A DNA stretch of 36,082 nucleotides from assembly GCF_016863195.1 (NCBI RefSeq), contig NZ_BOOK01000077.1:1-36082 (forward strand), written 5' to 3'. Positions 25,245-32,978 of this stretch are shown in pieces (the first letter of the stretch is position 1; the number at the start of each line of letters is the position of its first letter). The notes beneath the pieces are model-generated. The model did no database searches. It was not told the origin of the DNA and saw only the letters and a list, made by a program, of their open reading frames with translations. The position numbers and the translations under genes were made by a program. Source of the DNA: Paraplanobispora takensis (GTDB lineage Bacteria > Actinomycetota > Actinomycetes > Streptosporangiales > Streptosporangiaceae).

Positions 25245-25342
25245 AGCGCTCCTCACTGGTTATGCGCCTCTCCATAGCGCTGACCAGGACAATACGCCGT
25301 AGTTCGCTCGTCACGTAGCTTCCTCGCCACCGTTCTCTATCA

Positions 25343-25362
25343 TCAACTAGGGAACTAGTTGA
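25343..25362. promoter_or_regulatory. Perfect palindrome, operator of transfer operon
   Basis: TCAACTAG-GGAA-CTAGTTGA has 8-bp perfect arms and a 4-bp centre, in an AT-rich island. A TTGACA box overlaps its right arm at 25359-25364 on the plus strand, and TTGATG reads on the minus strand. The site lies between the minus-strand transfer operon and the plus-strand peptide operon, so one repressor could control both. Confidence 0.65.
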
Positions 25363-25424
25363 CAAGATACCTAGGCGCGTAGGAGCGTGTCAATCAGCGG
25401 GACATTAGCCCCGACACGAAAAGG

Positions 25425-25462
25425 CCCCGGGGCGAGCAACGACCAAGAAGACCGCCCCGGGG
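25425..25462 (+). other. 5' leader hairpin before small-peptide gene
   Basis: CCCCGGGGC (25425-25433) and GCCCCGGGG (25454-25462) form a 9-bp stem with a 20-nt loop. It ends 10 bp before the AGGGAG ribosome site of the 23-residue peptide. It could act as a leader element or attenuator. Confidence 0.5.
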
Positions 25463-25485
25463 TTCCCTTGAAGGGAGATCTCAGA

Positions 25486-25557
25486 ATGGCACAGATCGAC
25501 ACATCAAGCTGCACTGATCCTAAGTGCTCGGTTTGCCAGGGGAGCGGTGGCAGATGA
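25486..25557 (+). CDS. 23-residue cysteine-rich peptide
   Basis: ATG 25486 follows AAGGGAG at a good distance. The peptide begins MAQIDTSSCTDPKC and ends SVCQGSGGR. C9, C14 and C17 with Gly residues recall a half of a DnaJ-type C-x-x-C-x-G-x-G zinc knuckle. Its stop overlaps the start of the next gene (ATGA). Both the ribosome site and the tight coupling support translation, though the size makes it easy to miss. It may be a leader peptide for the next genes or a small metal-binding partner. Confidence 0.6.
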   Translation: MAQIDTSSCTDPKCSVCQGSGGR

Positions 25558-25724
25558 GGCGCGCGCTGCCTACCGCGGCCGCCGCTTTGGCGACCACGCT
25601 CCGATGTGCCGCCGTGGCTGTCCTGCTCGTTGGCGCCGGGTTCGAGGGCGACATGTCCAACGAGCTGCCGAAGGCAGACGTGAGTGCTCACGTCATCCAC
25701 CACCAGTTCGGGAAAGGCCGGTGA
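25554..25724 (+). CDS. Small hydrophobic peptide with signal-like N-terminus
   Basis: 56 residues from ATG 25554, overlapping the stop of the previous peptide. The first 28 residues, MRRALPTAAAALATT followed by LRCAAVAVLLVGAGF, look like a signal peptide or membrane anchor; the rest is short and polar (SNELPKADVSAHVIHHQFG). Its stop overlaps the GTG of the next gene (GTGA). No family is recognised. Confidence 0.55.
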   Translation: MRRALPTAAAALATTLRCAAVAVLLVGAGFEGDMSNELPKADVSAHVIHHQFGKGR

Positions 25725-27277
25725 CCACATCCGAGGCCCCCGCACGTTCTCCGCGTGCGGGGGCCTCCCCACGTCACCACCCGGCGCCGGCGCCCACGCT
25801 GACCTTCCCAGCAGAGGCCGCCGAATGGATCCGGCAGAACGCATGGACGGCGTACATGCGCAGGATCTACGCCGAGCGGCCCGGCTACTACACGGCCTGC
25901 GCCTGTCAGTACGGCGGCGGCGCGTGCCTGTCGAGCGACAAGCCGGGCCGGCACGCCCGCTGCCACCTCGGGGCGCCGCTGCCCCAGCCCGAGACGCTGA
26001 TCGTGGGACACGACCAGATGGCGGCCGCCTTCACCGAGCCCTACCGTCACCCGGCGGTCTCGGCGACCGGTTGGCACCCGACCCGGACAGCGCAGGTGTG
26101 GCTCGCCGATCGGGTGTGTGCCTGGTCGTGCCCGTGCGAGTGCGGGCACCCCGGCCCCGAGCCGGCGCACGCCCACCACCCCGGCCCGCTGGCCCAGCAA
26201 CCCCGCCGGCGGCCGCCGATGAGCGCCGAGGCCGCCGCATGGGTACGCGAGCACGCCTGGACCGCGCGCATGCGCCTGCTGTTCGAGCGACTGCCCAGCA
26301 CCTTCACCCTGTGCGCGTGCCAGTGGGCCAGCGGATCATGCCGGTGGAGCGGCGAGCACGCCACCTGCGACCGGGCGCTACCGCTGCCCTATTACGAGAC
26401 CTGCATCTATAACCAGCACGGCCACAGCCTGGAGCTCGCCGAATCGTTCCGGCACGCCACTCCCTACCCGGCCGGATGGCTGAGCAGCTCTGACGCGATG
26501 GTGTGGCTGGCTGATCGCACCTGCCGGGAGGTGTGCGCCTGCGGTTGCAATCACGACCGCCACCACGGTGCCCCGTACAGCCCGGCCCGGCGGCCGCCGG
26601 CCGCCCCGCCACCGGCGCCCACTCCGACGCGTGCCCCGGTGACATCGCCGGGCGCCCAAGTGATGACCGAGGCCCAGGCGGCATGGGTACGTGAGCACGT
26701 CTGGACCGAGACCATGCGCCGCGTCCAGGAGACCCATCCCGGCTTCTACACGGTGTGCTTTTGCCAGCGCGGTCCCTGCGCGCAGTGCACAGGCGGAGAT
26801 CACGAGCGATGCCGCTTCCCTAAACCGCTGTTCTCGCGCGAAGGGATGATCGCCAGCCGGACCGGCGCCGCGCCGGCGTGCTTCGCGCAGCCGTACGCGC
26901 ACCGCACCCGCGATGGAGCTCCACAGCCGACCACGGTGGCTCAGGTATGGCTGGCCGACCGAGTGTGTTGCTGGGTGTGCACGTGCGAGTGCCGCACCAC
27001 GGCACCCGGCTCGCCGCCGGGGGACGTCGACCATGCACCCGTGACGGGTGCGCCGGAAATGCTGCCCGGGTTCGACCTGCTGCCCACCCTCGCGCCGCGG
27101 CCCCGGCCGCGCCGCCCCCGCACGACTTCACGTCCGCCGGCCGCCGGGATGGAACCGCTGCTGACGGATGAGGACCTGACGGCCGCGCTCCGCCCCTCTC
27201 GACGTCCCGACACAACCCAGACAACGATCACAACACGTCCCCCAACAGGAGGCCCCGTTGACCACCACGAACAGTGA
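25721..27277 (+). CDS. Protein with three tandem cysteine-rich domains
   Basis: 518 residues from GTG 25721, which overlaps the preceding stop and follows GGGAAAGG. Three copies of one domain of about 110 residues occur at 31-141, 169-276 and 317-424, joined by Pro-rich linkers. Each starts with a helix (WVREHAWT-R-M), has a C-x-C cluster (C60/C62, C198/C200, C346/C348) with more Cys and His after it, and ends with VWLADR-x-C-x3-C-x-C-x-C (C133-C141, C268-C276, C416-C424). The pattern suggests metal binding, probably zinc. The C-terminal 90 residues are Pro/Arg/Thr-rich. Single-copy relatives occur on actinobacterial plasmids, from memory. It overlaps the PycTM gene by 20 bp. The function is unknown. 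Confidence 0.8.
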   Translation: MTTSEAPARSPRAGASPRHHPAPAPTLTFPAEAAEWIRQNAWTAYMRRIYAERPGYYTACACQYGGGACLSSDKPGRHARCHLGAPLPQPETLIVGHDQMAAAFTEPYRHPAVSATGWHPTRTAQVWLADRVCAWSCPCECGHPGPEPAHAHHPGPLAQQPRRRPPMSAEAAAWVREHAWTARMRLLFERLPSTFTLCACQWASGSCRWSGEHATCDRALPLPYYETCIYNQHGHSLELAESFRHATPYPAGWLSSSDAMVWLADRTCREVCACGCNHDRHHGAPYSPARRPPAAPPPAPTPTRAPVTSPGAQVMTEAQAAWVREHVWTETMRRVQETHPGFYTVCFCQRGPCAQCTGGDHERCRFPKPLFSREGMIASRTGAAPACFAQPYAHRTRDGAPQPTTVAQVWLADRVCCWVCTCECRTTAPGSPPGDVDHAPVTGAPEMLPGFDLLPTLAPRPRPRRPRTTSRPPAAGMEPLLTDEDLTAALRPSRRPDTTQTTITTRPPTGGPVDHHEQ

Positions 27278-27884
27278 TCGCTTCACGGCCCTGCTGCGCT
27301 CTGCGGACGGCGCCTACCGGCCGGAAGGTATCTACGACAACCAGAAGACCCGCACACTCTCCCTGTTGGCTATCGCCCACGGCCTGGCCGCGCTCCGGCC
27401 GCCAGCCGATGCTCCGTCCTCGCCCGCTGTGGCCATCGCCGCCCGCACGGCGGTGGTACGCGGTGAGCTGGCCCGCGCTGATGCCCAGGCCGGAACCGCA
27501 CTCGGCTGGACCGGTACGGCCGCAGCCGTGGTCCTGGCCCTGAGCGCCATCGGGGCCCGCGGCCTGTCCGTCTCCGCCCACATCACGCTCTGGACCGGGG
27601 CCGCCCTGGTCGCCGGCGCGGTGTGGGTCCTGCTCTCTGCGGTCTCCCCCACCATCCCCCGGCGCGGCGGCGTGGGATTCGTACTCGACGCCGAGGACAC
27701 CCCGGAGGAACTGCTGGCCCGCCTCAGCGCGCCGGTCGAGCAGACTGACCGAGACGCCGCCGTTGAGCTGATCTATCTCTCCCGACTAGCGAAGCGCAAG
27801 TTCTACCGGATCAGGCTGGCGAACCGGCTCATGCGCCTGGCCCTGCCTCTCCTGGTGGCCACACTCCCGCTCAACCTCATCTGA
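27258..27884 (+). CDS. Orphan Pycsar-effector-like (PycTM) membrane protein
   Basis: 208 residues from TTG 27258, 5 nt after AGGAGG. A helix with LARADAQAGTAL (71-82) leads into TM1 (about 81-99), then TM2 (108-129), a Pro motif (VSPTIPRRG) and an amphipathic region, and ends with SRLAKRKFYRIRLANRL leading into TM3 (191-207). This order of A-D-x-K/Q-A-G, two helices, P-x-x-P, and L-x-x-x-x-K-x-x-x-x-x-x-A matches the PycTM effector fold (DUF5706). In Pycsar defence such proteins damage the membrane on binding cyclic CMP or UMP. No pyrimidine cyclase is visible here, and many actinobacterial plasmids carry orphan copies of unclear use, so a transfer or exclusion role is also possible. Confidence 0.75.
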   Translation: MTTTNSDRFTALLRSADGAYRPEGIYDNQKTRTLSLLAIAHGLAALRPPADAPSSPAVAIAARTAVVRGELARADAQAGTALGWTGTAAAVVLALSAIGARGLSVSAHITLWTGAALVAGAVWVLLSAVSPTIPRRGGVGFVLDAEDTPEELLARLSAPVEQTDRDAAVELIYLSRLAKRKFYRIRLANRLMRLALPLLVATLPLNLI

Positions 27885-27937
27885 CCTGACAGCAACCTCG
27901 ATCAAGCCGTGTCATGCACGGCGGGAAGGGGCTGGAG

Positions 27938-28216
27938 ATGGACGACAAAGATCTTCAAGTGCTGGCCGTCTGGATAGCGACGGCGATCGGTCCACGCATG
28001 GTCGGCGGCCGGTACTACGACGGTTACTGGGGCACCGAGGACGAGGTCCTGGACATCGACCGTGGTCCACATGAGGGCTGGTTGCCCTGGACCATCACCG
28101 TACGAGATGAGCACGGGGAGCGCTGGCACTGCACGGCGTGGGATCCACAGCGGGATAAGGTCGTTTTCCAGCCAGCAGACACCGACCCGATGGACGCTGC
28201 GAGGGAGACCTCATGA
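27938..28216 (+). CDS. Small acidic Trp-rich protein
   Basis: 92 residues from ATG 27938, behind GGGAAGGGGCTGG; ATG 27914 is an alternative without a good site. The sequence (VLAVWIATAIGPRMVGGRYY, EGWLPWTITVRDEHGERWHC) looks like a small beta barrel. Such short domains occur on actinobacterial plasmids near transfer genes. Its stop overlaps the next start (ATGA). The function is unknown. Confidence 0.65.
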   Translation: MDDKDLQVLAVWIATAIGPRMVGGRYYDGYWGTEDEVLDIDRGPHEGWLPWTITVRDEHGERWHCTAWDPQRDKVVFQPADTDPMDAARETS

Positions 28217-28404
28217 CCGATGAGGAGCGGGCCGCGATCCTGGCGGCTTTTGATCAGCTTCAGTCCGCGCTCCGCGCATGTGACGGAGAGGGCGCTGCCG
28301 AGGCCATGCGACGGATCTACGAGGTAGAGCCCGCCGTAGCGGACACGCTAATCAACAACCTGATTACCACCGGCCTACGCAACATGGTCTACGGGACCGA
28401 ATGA
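28213..28404 (+). CDS. 63-residue helical protein
   Basis: ATG 28213 overlaps the preceding stop and follows GAGGGAG. The product is helical and acidic (EERAAILAAFDQLQSALRAC, VADTLINNLITTGLRNMVYG). It ends the operon; a hairpin follows 23 bp later. No family is recognised. Confidence 0.65.
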   Translation: MTDEERAAILAAFDQLQSALRACDGEGAAEAMRRIYEVEPAVADTLINNLITTGLRNMVYGTE

Positions 28405-28426
28405 TCTCACCCAGCGACCATGAGGA

Positions 28427-28458
28427 CGAAGCCCCGAAGCGCCCGCTCCGGGGCTTCG
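28427..28458. terminator. Hairpin ending the cysteine-rich operon
   Basis: CGAAGCCCCG and CGGGGCTTCG form a 10-bp perfect stem with a 12-nt loop, 23 bp after the stop at 28404. No T tract follows. Confidence 0.65.
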
Positions 28459-28492
28459 ATCACCCATACCTCCAGCTCAGAGGCTATGCAAC

Positions 28493-28560
28493 CGATAGAT
28501 AGAACGATAGATAGACGAATAGATGCAGAGATAGAGGAAGGCAAGGAAGCAGCGAGGAAG
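28493..28560 (+). repeat. Iteron-like GATAGATAGA repeats, candidate partition centromere
   Basis: CGATAGATAGA occurs at 28493-28503 and 28505-28515, followed by degenerate copies CGAATAGATG (28516) and GAGATAGAGG (28528), spaced by about 12 bp, and then by a purine-only GA-rich run to about 28566. The array lies 170-235 bp upstream of parA and its RHH partner, where parS/parC centromeres of type Ib partition loci sit. The low GC content stands out sharply. It may also contain the par promoter. Confidence 0.6.
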
Positions 28561-28727
28561 GAGGGGATGAACGATGGGTAACACAGACACACGAAGGAAG
28601 ACATGCCCGTAGCCAGCAAGGCATAGCGGCATGAAGCGCGCTCTCGATAGCGTCTCCGCCCAATCGAGCTGAAGCATGGGAGACTACCGACGGCATGAAC
28701 CGGATAGGGCATGAGACCAGGTGAGAG

Positions 28728-29663
28728 ATGAGCACAGCACCAGCCACAAATGAGATTCCCGGCGCCCTGGCGCTCGCCAGAGTGATCGCCGTCGCGAACG
28801 ACAAAGGCGGCGTCGGCAAAACCAGCGTGACCGCCAACCTCGGCGCCCTGTACGCCCAGGCCGGCTATCGGGTACTGCTGGTCGACCTCAACCGCCAGGC
28901 CAACCTCTCGGACGATCTGGGCTACCGCGGCGCCGACATCGACGACCAGGGCGCCGGCCTGCTGATGTCCCTCATGACCGGCAAGGTGCTCCAGGCCGTC
29001 GCCGTCCCCGGCCGACCGAACCTATTCGTGGTACCCGGCGGTAAACATCTCACCGACTTGACCGGCGTCATGGTCGGTCGCGTCCAGAACCACGGCCGCG
29101 AGGCCATGCGTCTGCTGGCCAGCGTGCTGGCTCCTATCGCCGGCGAGTACGACTTGGTGATCATTGACACGCCGCCGGAGAACACCCTGCTGGTGGATCT
29201 CGCACTCGGCACCGCGCGCTGGCTGCTCATGCCCACCCGCAGCGATGGCGGCGGCCTGGTTGGCATGCAGCTGCTCGCCGAGCGCTACATCATCGCCCGC
29301 CAGATCAACCCAGCGTTGGCCCTGCTCGGCGTGGTGCTGTTCGGCACCAGCCGCGGCGCGAGTGCCATCCACCGTGACGTCCGTGCCAAGGTGGAGTCGG
29401 CCTTCGGGATCGGCGCCTCTCCGGTCCTGACGGCGATCATCGGGCACTCCGAGCGCATCGCCGTGGATGGCCGCGATCGCGGCCGGGTCGCTCACGAGCT
29501 GGAGAGCGACGCCGCCACCCAGCCGGCGTGGTGGGAGTCGCTGCGCGCCGGCACCCCAGCCGCCCAGCGCATCGCCCCCACCGCCGCCAATGTCGCCGAG
29601 GACTACCGCCAGCTCGGCGCCGAGGTCCTGCAGCTCCTGGCGGCTGCCGAGGGCAGCGCATGA
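28728..29663 (+). CDS. parA: ParA partition ATPase
   Basis: 311 residues from ATG 28728, behind GGTGAGAG. The deviant Walker A motif KGGVGKTS sits at about 26-33 and is followed by the VLLVDLNRQANLS strand and the VIIDTPPE Walker B region. There is no N-terminal HTH, so it is a small, type Ib-like or chromosomal-like ParA. It moves plasmid copies apart together with a DNA-binding partner. The next gene overlaps its stop (ATGA) and encodes an RHH protein, and repeats lie upstream, giving a complete partition cassette. Confidence 0.92.
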   Translation: MSTAPATNEIPGALALARVIAVANDKGGVGKTSVTANLGALYAQAGYRVLLVDLNRQANLSDDLGYRGADIDDQGAGLLMSLMTGKVLQAVAVPGRPNLFVVPGGKHLTDLTGVMVGRVQNHGREAMRLLASVLAPIAGEYDLVIIDTPPENTLLVDLALGTARWLLMPTRSDGGGLVGMQLLAERYIIARQINPALALLGVVLFGTSRGASAIHRDVRAKVESAFGIGASPVLTAIIGHSERIAVDGRDRGRVAHELESDAATQPAWWESLRAGTPAAQRIAPTAANVAEDYRQLGAEVLQLLAAAEGSA

Positions 29664-30271
29664 GCGAGATCGACATCAACGCCCCGGGCAGTCTGGGCAG
29701 CGCATTCGGCGGCAGCGCCGCCGGCGGGCTCGGCGGCATCCTGGCGCCCCGCACCTCCGCCCCAGCCTCGCCGCCGGCTGTGGCCGCTCCGGTCCCGGAG
29801 CCGGTTCCCGTCGAGCGTGTGGCACCCGACAGTGTCCCTGAACCGCTCGCGACCGCCGACGATCGCCCCGAGGCCCTGGAGGATGACGCCACCTATCCCG
29901 TGGGCGTCTACCTGCTGCCCGCCACCATCGCTGCGGTGAGCAAGCGGCGCAAGGCCCGGCGCGTCGAAAATGTGAATGTGGCCCTGGGCGCGATCGACGA
30001 ATTGTGCGATGAGCTGCCCGCCCTGATCGCCGCCCGGCGATCGGCCGGCCGAAGCAGCGACAGCTTGTTTCCGCCCCGGCGCAGCGAATCCCACCAAGCC
30101 GCCGCCGCTCGCGACGGCCGCCGCAGGCTGTGGTCCTTCCAGGCCACGGCCGCCGAGGTGCGCGTCATTGACCGGTTGGTGGAAAGCACCGGCGCCCGCT
30201 CCCGCAGCGAACTCATCGCCTGTGCGATGGAGGCCTACTTGGCGCCCCGCCGCCGAGGCCGCGCGAGGTGA
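29660..30271 (+). CDS. ParB-like partner with C-terminal ribbon-helix-helix
   Basis: 203 residues from ATG 29660, overlapping parA by 4 nt. The N-terminal 75 residues are Gly/Pro/Ala-rich and probably flexible, which suits a ParA-stimulating tail. A segment with YPVGVYLLPATIAAVSKRRK may be a second RHH-like strand-helix unit. The end, FQATAAEVRVIDRLVESTGA, then RSRSELIACAMEAYL, is a clear RHH fold. It should bind the iteron-like array upstream of parA. The length and the two possible DNA-binding units are unusual for a ParG-type protein. Confidence 0.78.
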   Translation: MSEIDINAPGSLGSAFGGSAAGGLGGILAPRTSAPASPPAVAAPVPEPVPVERVAPDSVPEPLATADDRPEALEDDATYPVGVYLLPATIAAVSKRRKARRVENVNVALGAIDELCDELPALIAARRSAGRSSDSLFPPRRSESHQAAAARDGRRRLWSFQATAAEVRVIDRLVESTGARSRSELIACAMEAYLAPRRRGRAR

Positions 30272-30370
30272 AGCTATCGGGCGGAGCCGTGCGGGTTCCG
30301 CTCGATTGGCTGTCTATCCTTCTGGGGCGCACGTGACGCCCTGCTCAGACAGCCCCAACATGTGGGACAG

Positions 30371-30397
30371 TAATCATTGAAATACTCACAGTGATTA
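30371..30397. promoter_or_regulatory. TAATCA...TGATTA inverted repeat
   Basis: Arms of 6 bp (30371-30376 and 30392-30397) are separated by 15 bp in an AT-rich spot just before the membrane-protein gene. It may be an operator or promoter element for that gene. Confidence 0.4.
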
Positions 30398-30415
30398 TTG
30401 GGGGGTGTTTGGACG

Positions 30416-31204
30416 GTGGCGCCCGATCCGCCCTTTCCTCCGGAAGATGACGCCGGATGGTGGCGTGACCCTTTCCACGCTCCCCCGCTCACTCCACCCG
30501 ACCCCGGACCCAGCACCAGCGATTTCGACGAACCCGAGTTCTACGGGCAAAGCTGGGCGCCGACCCGCCAACAGCGGATCACCACCTTCCTGAGCTCGCA
30601 CGTGGTTCCTCTCGCCGTAGGTGCAGCGTTGCTCACGGCCGCTGGCATCGGTGTTTGGACAGCCCTGCCCGCGTCTGAGGCTGAGACCGCGCCTCCTCGC
30701 GCAGCTCCTTCACCGACACCACGGCACTCCGTGACGTCTGAGCCCACCGGCACCAGCCGCCCGTACCTGGCCTACCCGACCGCCGGGCCGTCGAGCTGGA
30801 CACCGCCGTCGACGCCGAAGGCCACGCCGACGAGCTCGCCGAGCGCGAAGAAGACGCCACAGGAGCCTGGCGGCCGCGACGGCACGGTGCATACAGTGCC
30901 GCTGGCCGAACCGTACCGGCCGCCGCACACCTCCCAGCCAGCCCCGGCGCGCCGCCCCTCGCCGTCGGCCAGGAGCACCAAAAGCAGCACCTCCCGCAGC
31001 GAGTCGAGGCCGGCCAGCCGCCGCCCCCGCACCGACAGCCGGCCGCGCACCTCCCGGCGCGACAGCCCGCCCCGGAGCCCGGCCCGCCCGCCGACGGCCG
31101 GCAACTTGTCGGCGGCCGCGCACGCTCAATGCGACCGGCTCTTCGCGGCCACGGACTTCCGTCGCAGCGCCTGTCATGCCTACCTTCACAGCCAGGGCTA
31201 CTGA
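30416..31204 (+). CDS. Membrane-anchored, Pro/Ser/Arg-rich protein with Cys pair
   Basis: 262 residues from GTG 30416, behind GGGGGGTG (TTG 30398 is possible). A Pro-rich cytoplasmic part of about 60 residues precedes one TM helix (about 62-84, VVPLAVGAALLTAAGIGVW). A long Pro/Ser/Thr/Arg-rich linker, probably outside the cell, follows, with a terminal 30-residue unit (NLSAAAHAQCDRLFAATDF...SACHAYLHSQGY) whose two cysteines could form a disulfide. Small extracytoplasmic Cys-pair domains like this occur in actinobacterial surface proteins. The function is unknown; a link to mating contact is conceivable. Confidence 0.7.
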   Translation: MAPDPPFPPEDDAGWWRDPFHAPPLTPPDPGPSTSDFDEPEFYGQSWAPTRQQRITTFLSSHVVPLAVGAALLTAAGIGVWTALPASEAETAPPRAAPSPTPRHSVTSEPTGTSRPYLAYPTAGPSSWTPPSTPKATPTSSPSAKKTPQEPGGRDGTVHTVPLAEPYRPPHTSQPAPARRPSPSARSTKSSTSRSESRPASRRPRTDSRPRTSRRDSPPRSPARPPTAGNLSAAAHAQCDRLFAATDFRRSACHAYLHSQGY

Positions 31205-31269
31205 CGCGGCGGCATCGACCGCCGGGGGCGAGCGCGGAGCGTAGCCTGACATTGGCAGGAGGTACCCTC

Positions 31270-32481
31270 ATGCGCTCCCCCAACGATCACGACCGCAGGA
31301 TCGGCGACCGAGTCCGCAGAGCCCGGCGCGTGCGCCGGCTGAGCATCGAGACCCTGGCCGGCCTGTGCAATCGCTCCAGCGGATGGCTGTCGGAGGTCGA
31401 ACGCGGCCTACGCCCGCTGGACCGGCGCAGCGACATCGCCGCCCTAGCCAGCGCGCTGCAGGTCGACCCCGCCGATCTGTTCGGCGAGAGCCGGCCCCCC
31501 ATCGCCACCGAGCCCGAGGGCGTGGCGCAGCTACGGACCCTGCTGCATGACACGGCCCTGGACGACCCGCCGGACGTGCCCGCCCGGCCCTTGGCGGTAC
31601 TGGCCGAGCTCACCACCGCCTCCATCGCCGGCTACCGCCGCCAGGCCGACTACGCCAGCCTCACCCGCCAGGCCGCATCCGTCCTGGCCGAGCTGCACGT
31701 CCACGCCAACACCGGCACCGAAGACGACCGCATGACCGCGCTGCGCCTGATCGTGGAGCTGGCCACCAGCGCGGCATTTTGCGTGCGCCACCTGGGCGCC
31801 GTCGACCTGGCCTGGATCGCCGCCGACCGGGCCCGCCAGGCCGCCGCCGCGCTGGACGACCCGGTCTACATCGGAGCCGCCTGGTTCGGCCGCGCCCTGG
31901 CCCGCCCGAGCGCCGGCACCGCCCGACCGGTCCGTCTGGCCGGTCAGGCCGCCGACCGCATCCAGCCCCACCTGAGCTCCGGCGACGCCTTCGGCCACCA
32001 GGTCTACGGCATGTTGCACCTGACCGCCGCGCTGGCCGACCAGATCCACGGCACCGACCCGGGCGTGCGCGCCCACCTGGAGGAGGCCGAGCGCATCGCT
32101 GGCCTGGTGGGCGAGCGCGTCGGTGCCTGGCAGTCCTTCGGCCCGGCCAACGTGCAGGTGTGGCGGGCCGCCCTGGACATCGAGGCCGGGCGGCCCGGCC
32201 AGGCCCTGGCCCTGATCCCGCAGATCGATACCCGCCCGCTGGGCCGCAACCGGCGCGCGGCGCTGCTGATGGAGGTTGCCCGCGCCCATGCCATGCTCGG
32301 GCGCCGGCACACCGAGCAGGCCGCCCTGCACCTGCGCGACGCCGAGAAACTCGCTCCGGAACGCGTCCGGCACAACCCGCTGGCCATCGAGCTCGTCGCC
32401 GACCTCGTCGATCACTGCCAGCGGACCGCCGTGGGGGAGGTTCTGCGCGGCCTGGCCTACCGCATGAACCTGTCCACCTGA
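31270..32481 (+). CDS. XRE-family regulator with long TPR-like domain
   Basis: 403 residues from ATG 31270, 7 nt after AGGAGG. The N-terminus is an XRE helix-turn-helix (IGDRVRRARRVRRLSIETLA, then GWLSEVERGLRPL). The remaining 300 residues are helical, with repeated A-x-x-x-L/A-x-x-A-x-x-x-A patterns, as in the large actinobacterial HTH-TPR family that includes peptide- or ligand-responsive regulators. Its target may be the divergent or following small gene. The 8-bp inverted repeat at 32494, just past its stop, is a candidate site. Confidence 0.88.
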   Translation: MRSPNDHDRRIGDRVRRARRVRRLSIETLAGLCNRSSGWLSEVERGLRPLDRRSDIAALASALQVDPADLFGESRPPIATEPEGVAQLRTLLHDTALDDPPDVPARPLAVLAELTTASIAGYRRQADYASLTRQAASVLAELHVHANTGTEDDRMTALRLIVELATSAAFCVRHLGAVDLAWIAADRARQAAAALDDPVYIGAAWFGRALARPSAGTARPVRLAGQAADRIQPHLSSGDAFGHQVYGMLHLTAALADQIHGTDPGVRAHLEEAERIAGLVGERVGAWQSFGPANVQVWRAALDIEAGRPGQALALIPQIDTRPLGRNRRAALLMEVARAHAMLGRRHTEQAALHLRDAEKLAPERVRHNPLAIELVADLVDHCQRTAVGEVLRGLAYRMNLST

Positions 32482-32493
32482 GCAACCTCGCCC

Positions 32494-32515
32494 GTTCTTC
32501 ATTTTCGTGAAGAAC
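32494..32515. promoter_or_regulatory. GTTCTTCA-TTTTCG-TGAAGAAC inverted repeat
   Basis: Perfect 8-bp arms with a 6-bp centre, 12 bp after the XRE stop and 61 bp before the next gene. It could be an operator for the next gene or a terminator hairpin of the XRE gene. Confidence 0.6.
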
Positions 32516-32575
32516 CACCTCGCAGGGGCGCGCTACGGTCACGGCCAGTCATCCACCAACAGAAGGCCGCCCCCT

Positions 32576-32947
32576 GTGTCCGCGTCCCCGCGTCTTGCTG
32601 TCGAGCGCTCGCCCACCGCCGCTGAGCGCCTGGCCGCCGAGCTCGCCGACCTCCTGGCCCGCGAGCATCACATCCTCGCCGACACCCACGCGATCATCGA
32701 GGGCGAGGCCGCCGTCTCGGTCTATGTCAGCCTGCTGGCCCGCACCGATGGCCGGCGGATCTGGTGGCAGGTGCCCACCGCCCAGCGCCGGCGCCCGCTG
32801 TGGACGTATGCGACCACGCCGGCCGGCGCCGCGCGCCGCCTGGCCGCCCATTGCCGCCAGCTGCAGACCCGGCCCATGACCGAGCTCGTGCGCGGCCGGC
32901 TGATGCTGGCCGATGTCCTGGTGGACCGCGATGCCACGCCCGTATAA
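32576..32947 (+). CDS. Small hypothetical protein downstream of XRE regulator
   Basis: 123 residues from GTG 32576, 9 nt after AGAAGG. A helix (AERLAAELADLLAREHHILA) is followed by a beta-rich core (AVSVYVSLLARTDGRRIWWQ) and another helix (GAARRLAAHCRQLQ). No family is recognised. Its position just behind an XRE regulator and the palindrome suggests it is the target gene. Confidence 0.65.
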   Translation: MSASPRLAVERSPTAAERLAAELADLLAREHHILADTHAIIEGEAAVSVYVSLLARTDGRRIWWQVPTAQRRRPLWTYATTPAGAARRLAAHCRQLQTRPMTELVRGRLMLADVLVDRDATPV

Positions 32948-32978
32948 GCGCCGCGCCGGCGGCGCGCACATGAAGCTC

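Noticed and set aside
25486-25557. Lanthipeptide precursor
   Set aside because: The peptide has Ser, Thr and Cys, but no leader region of usual length and no lanthionine synthetase nearby.
28493-28560. CRISPR array
   Set aside because: Units of about 12 bp directly follow one another with no unique spacers and no cas genes.
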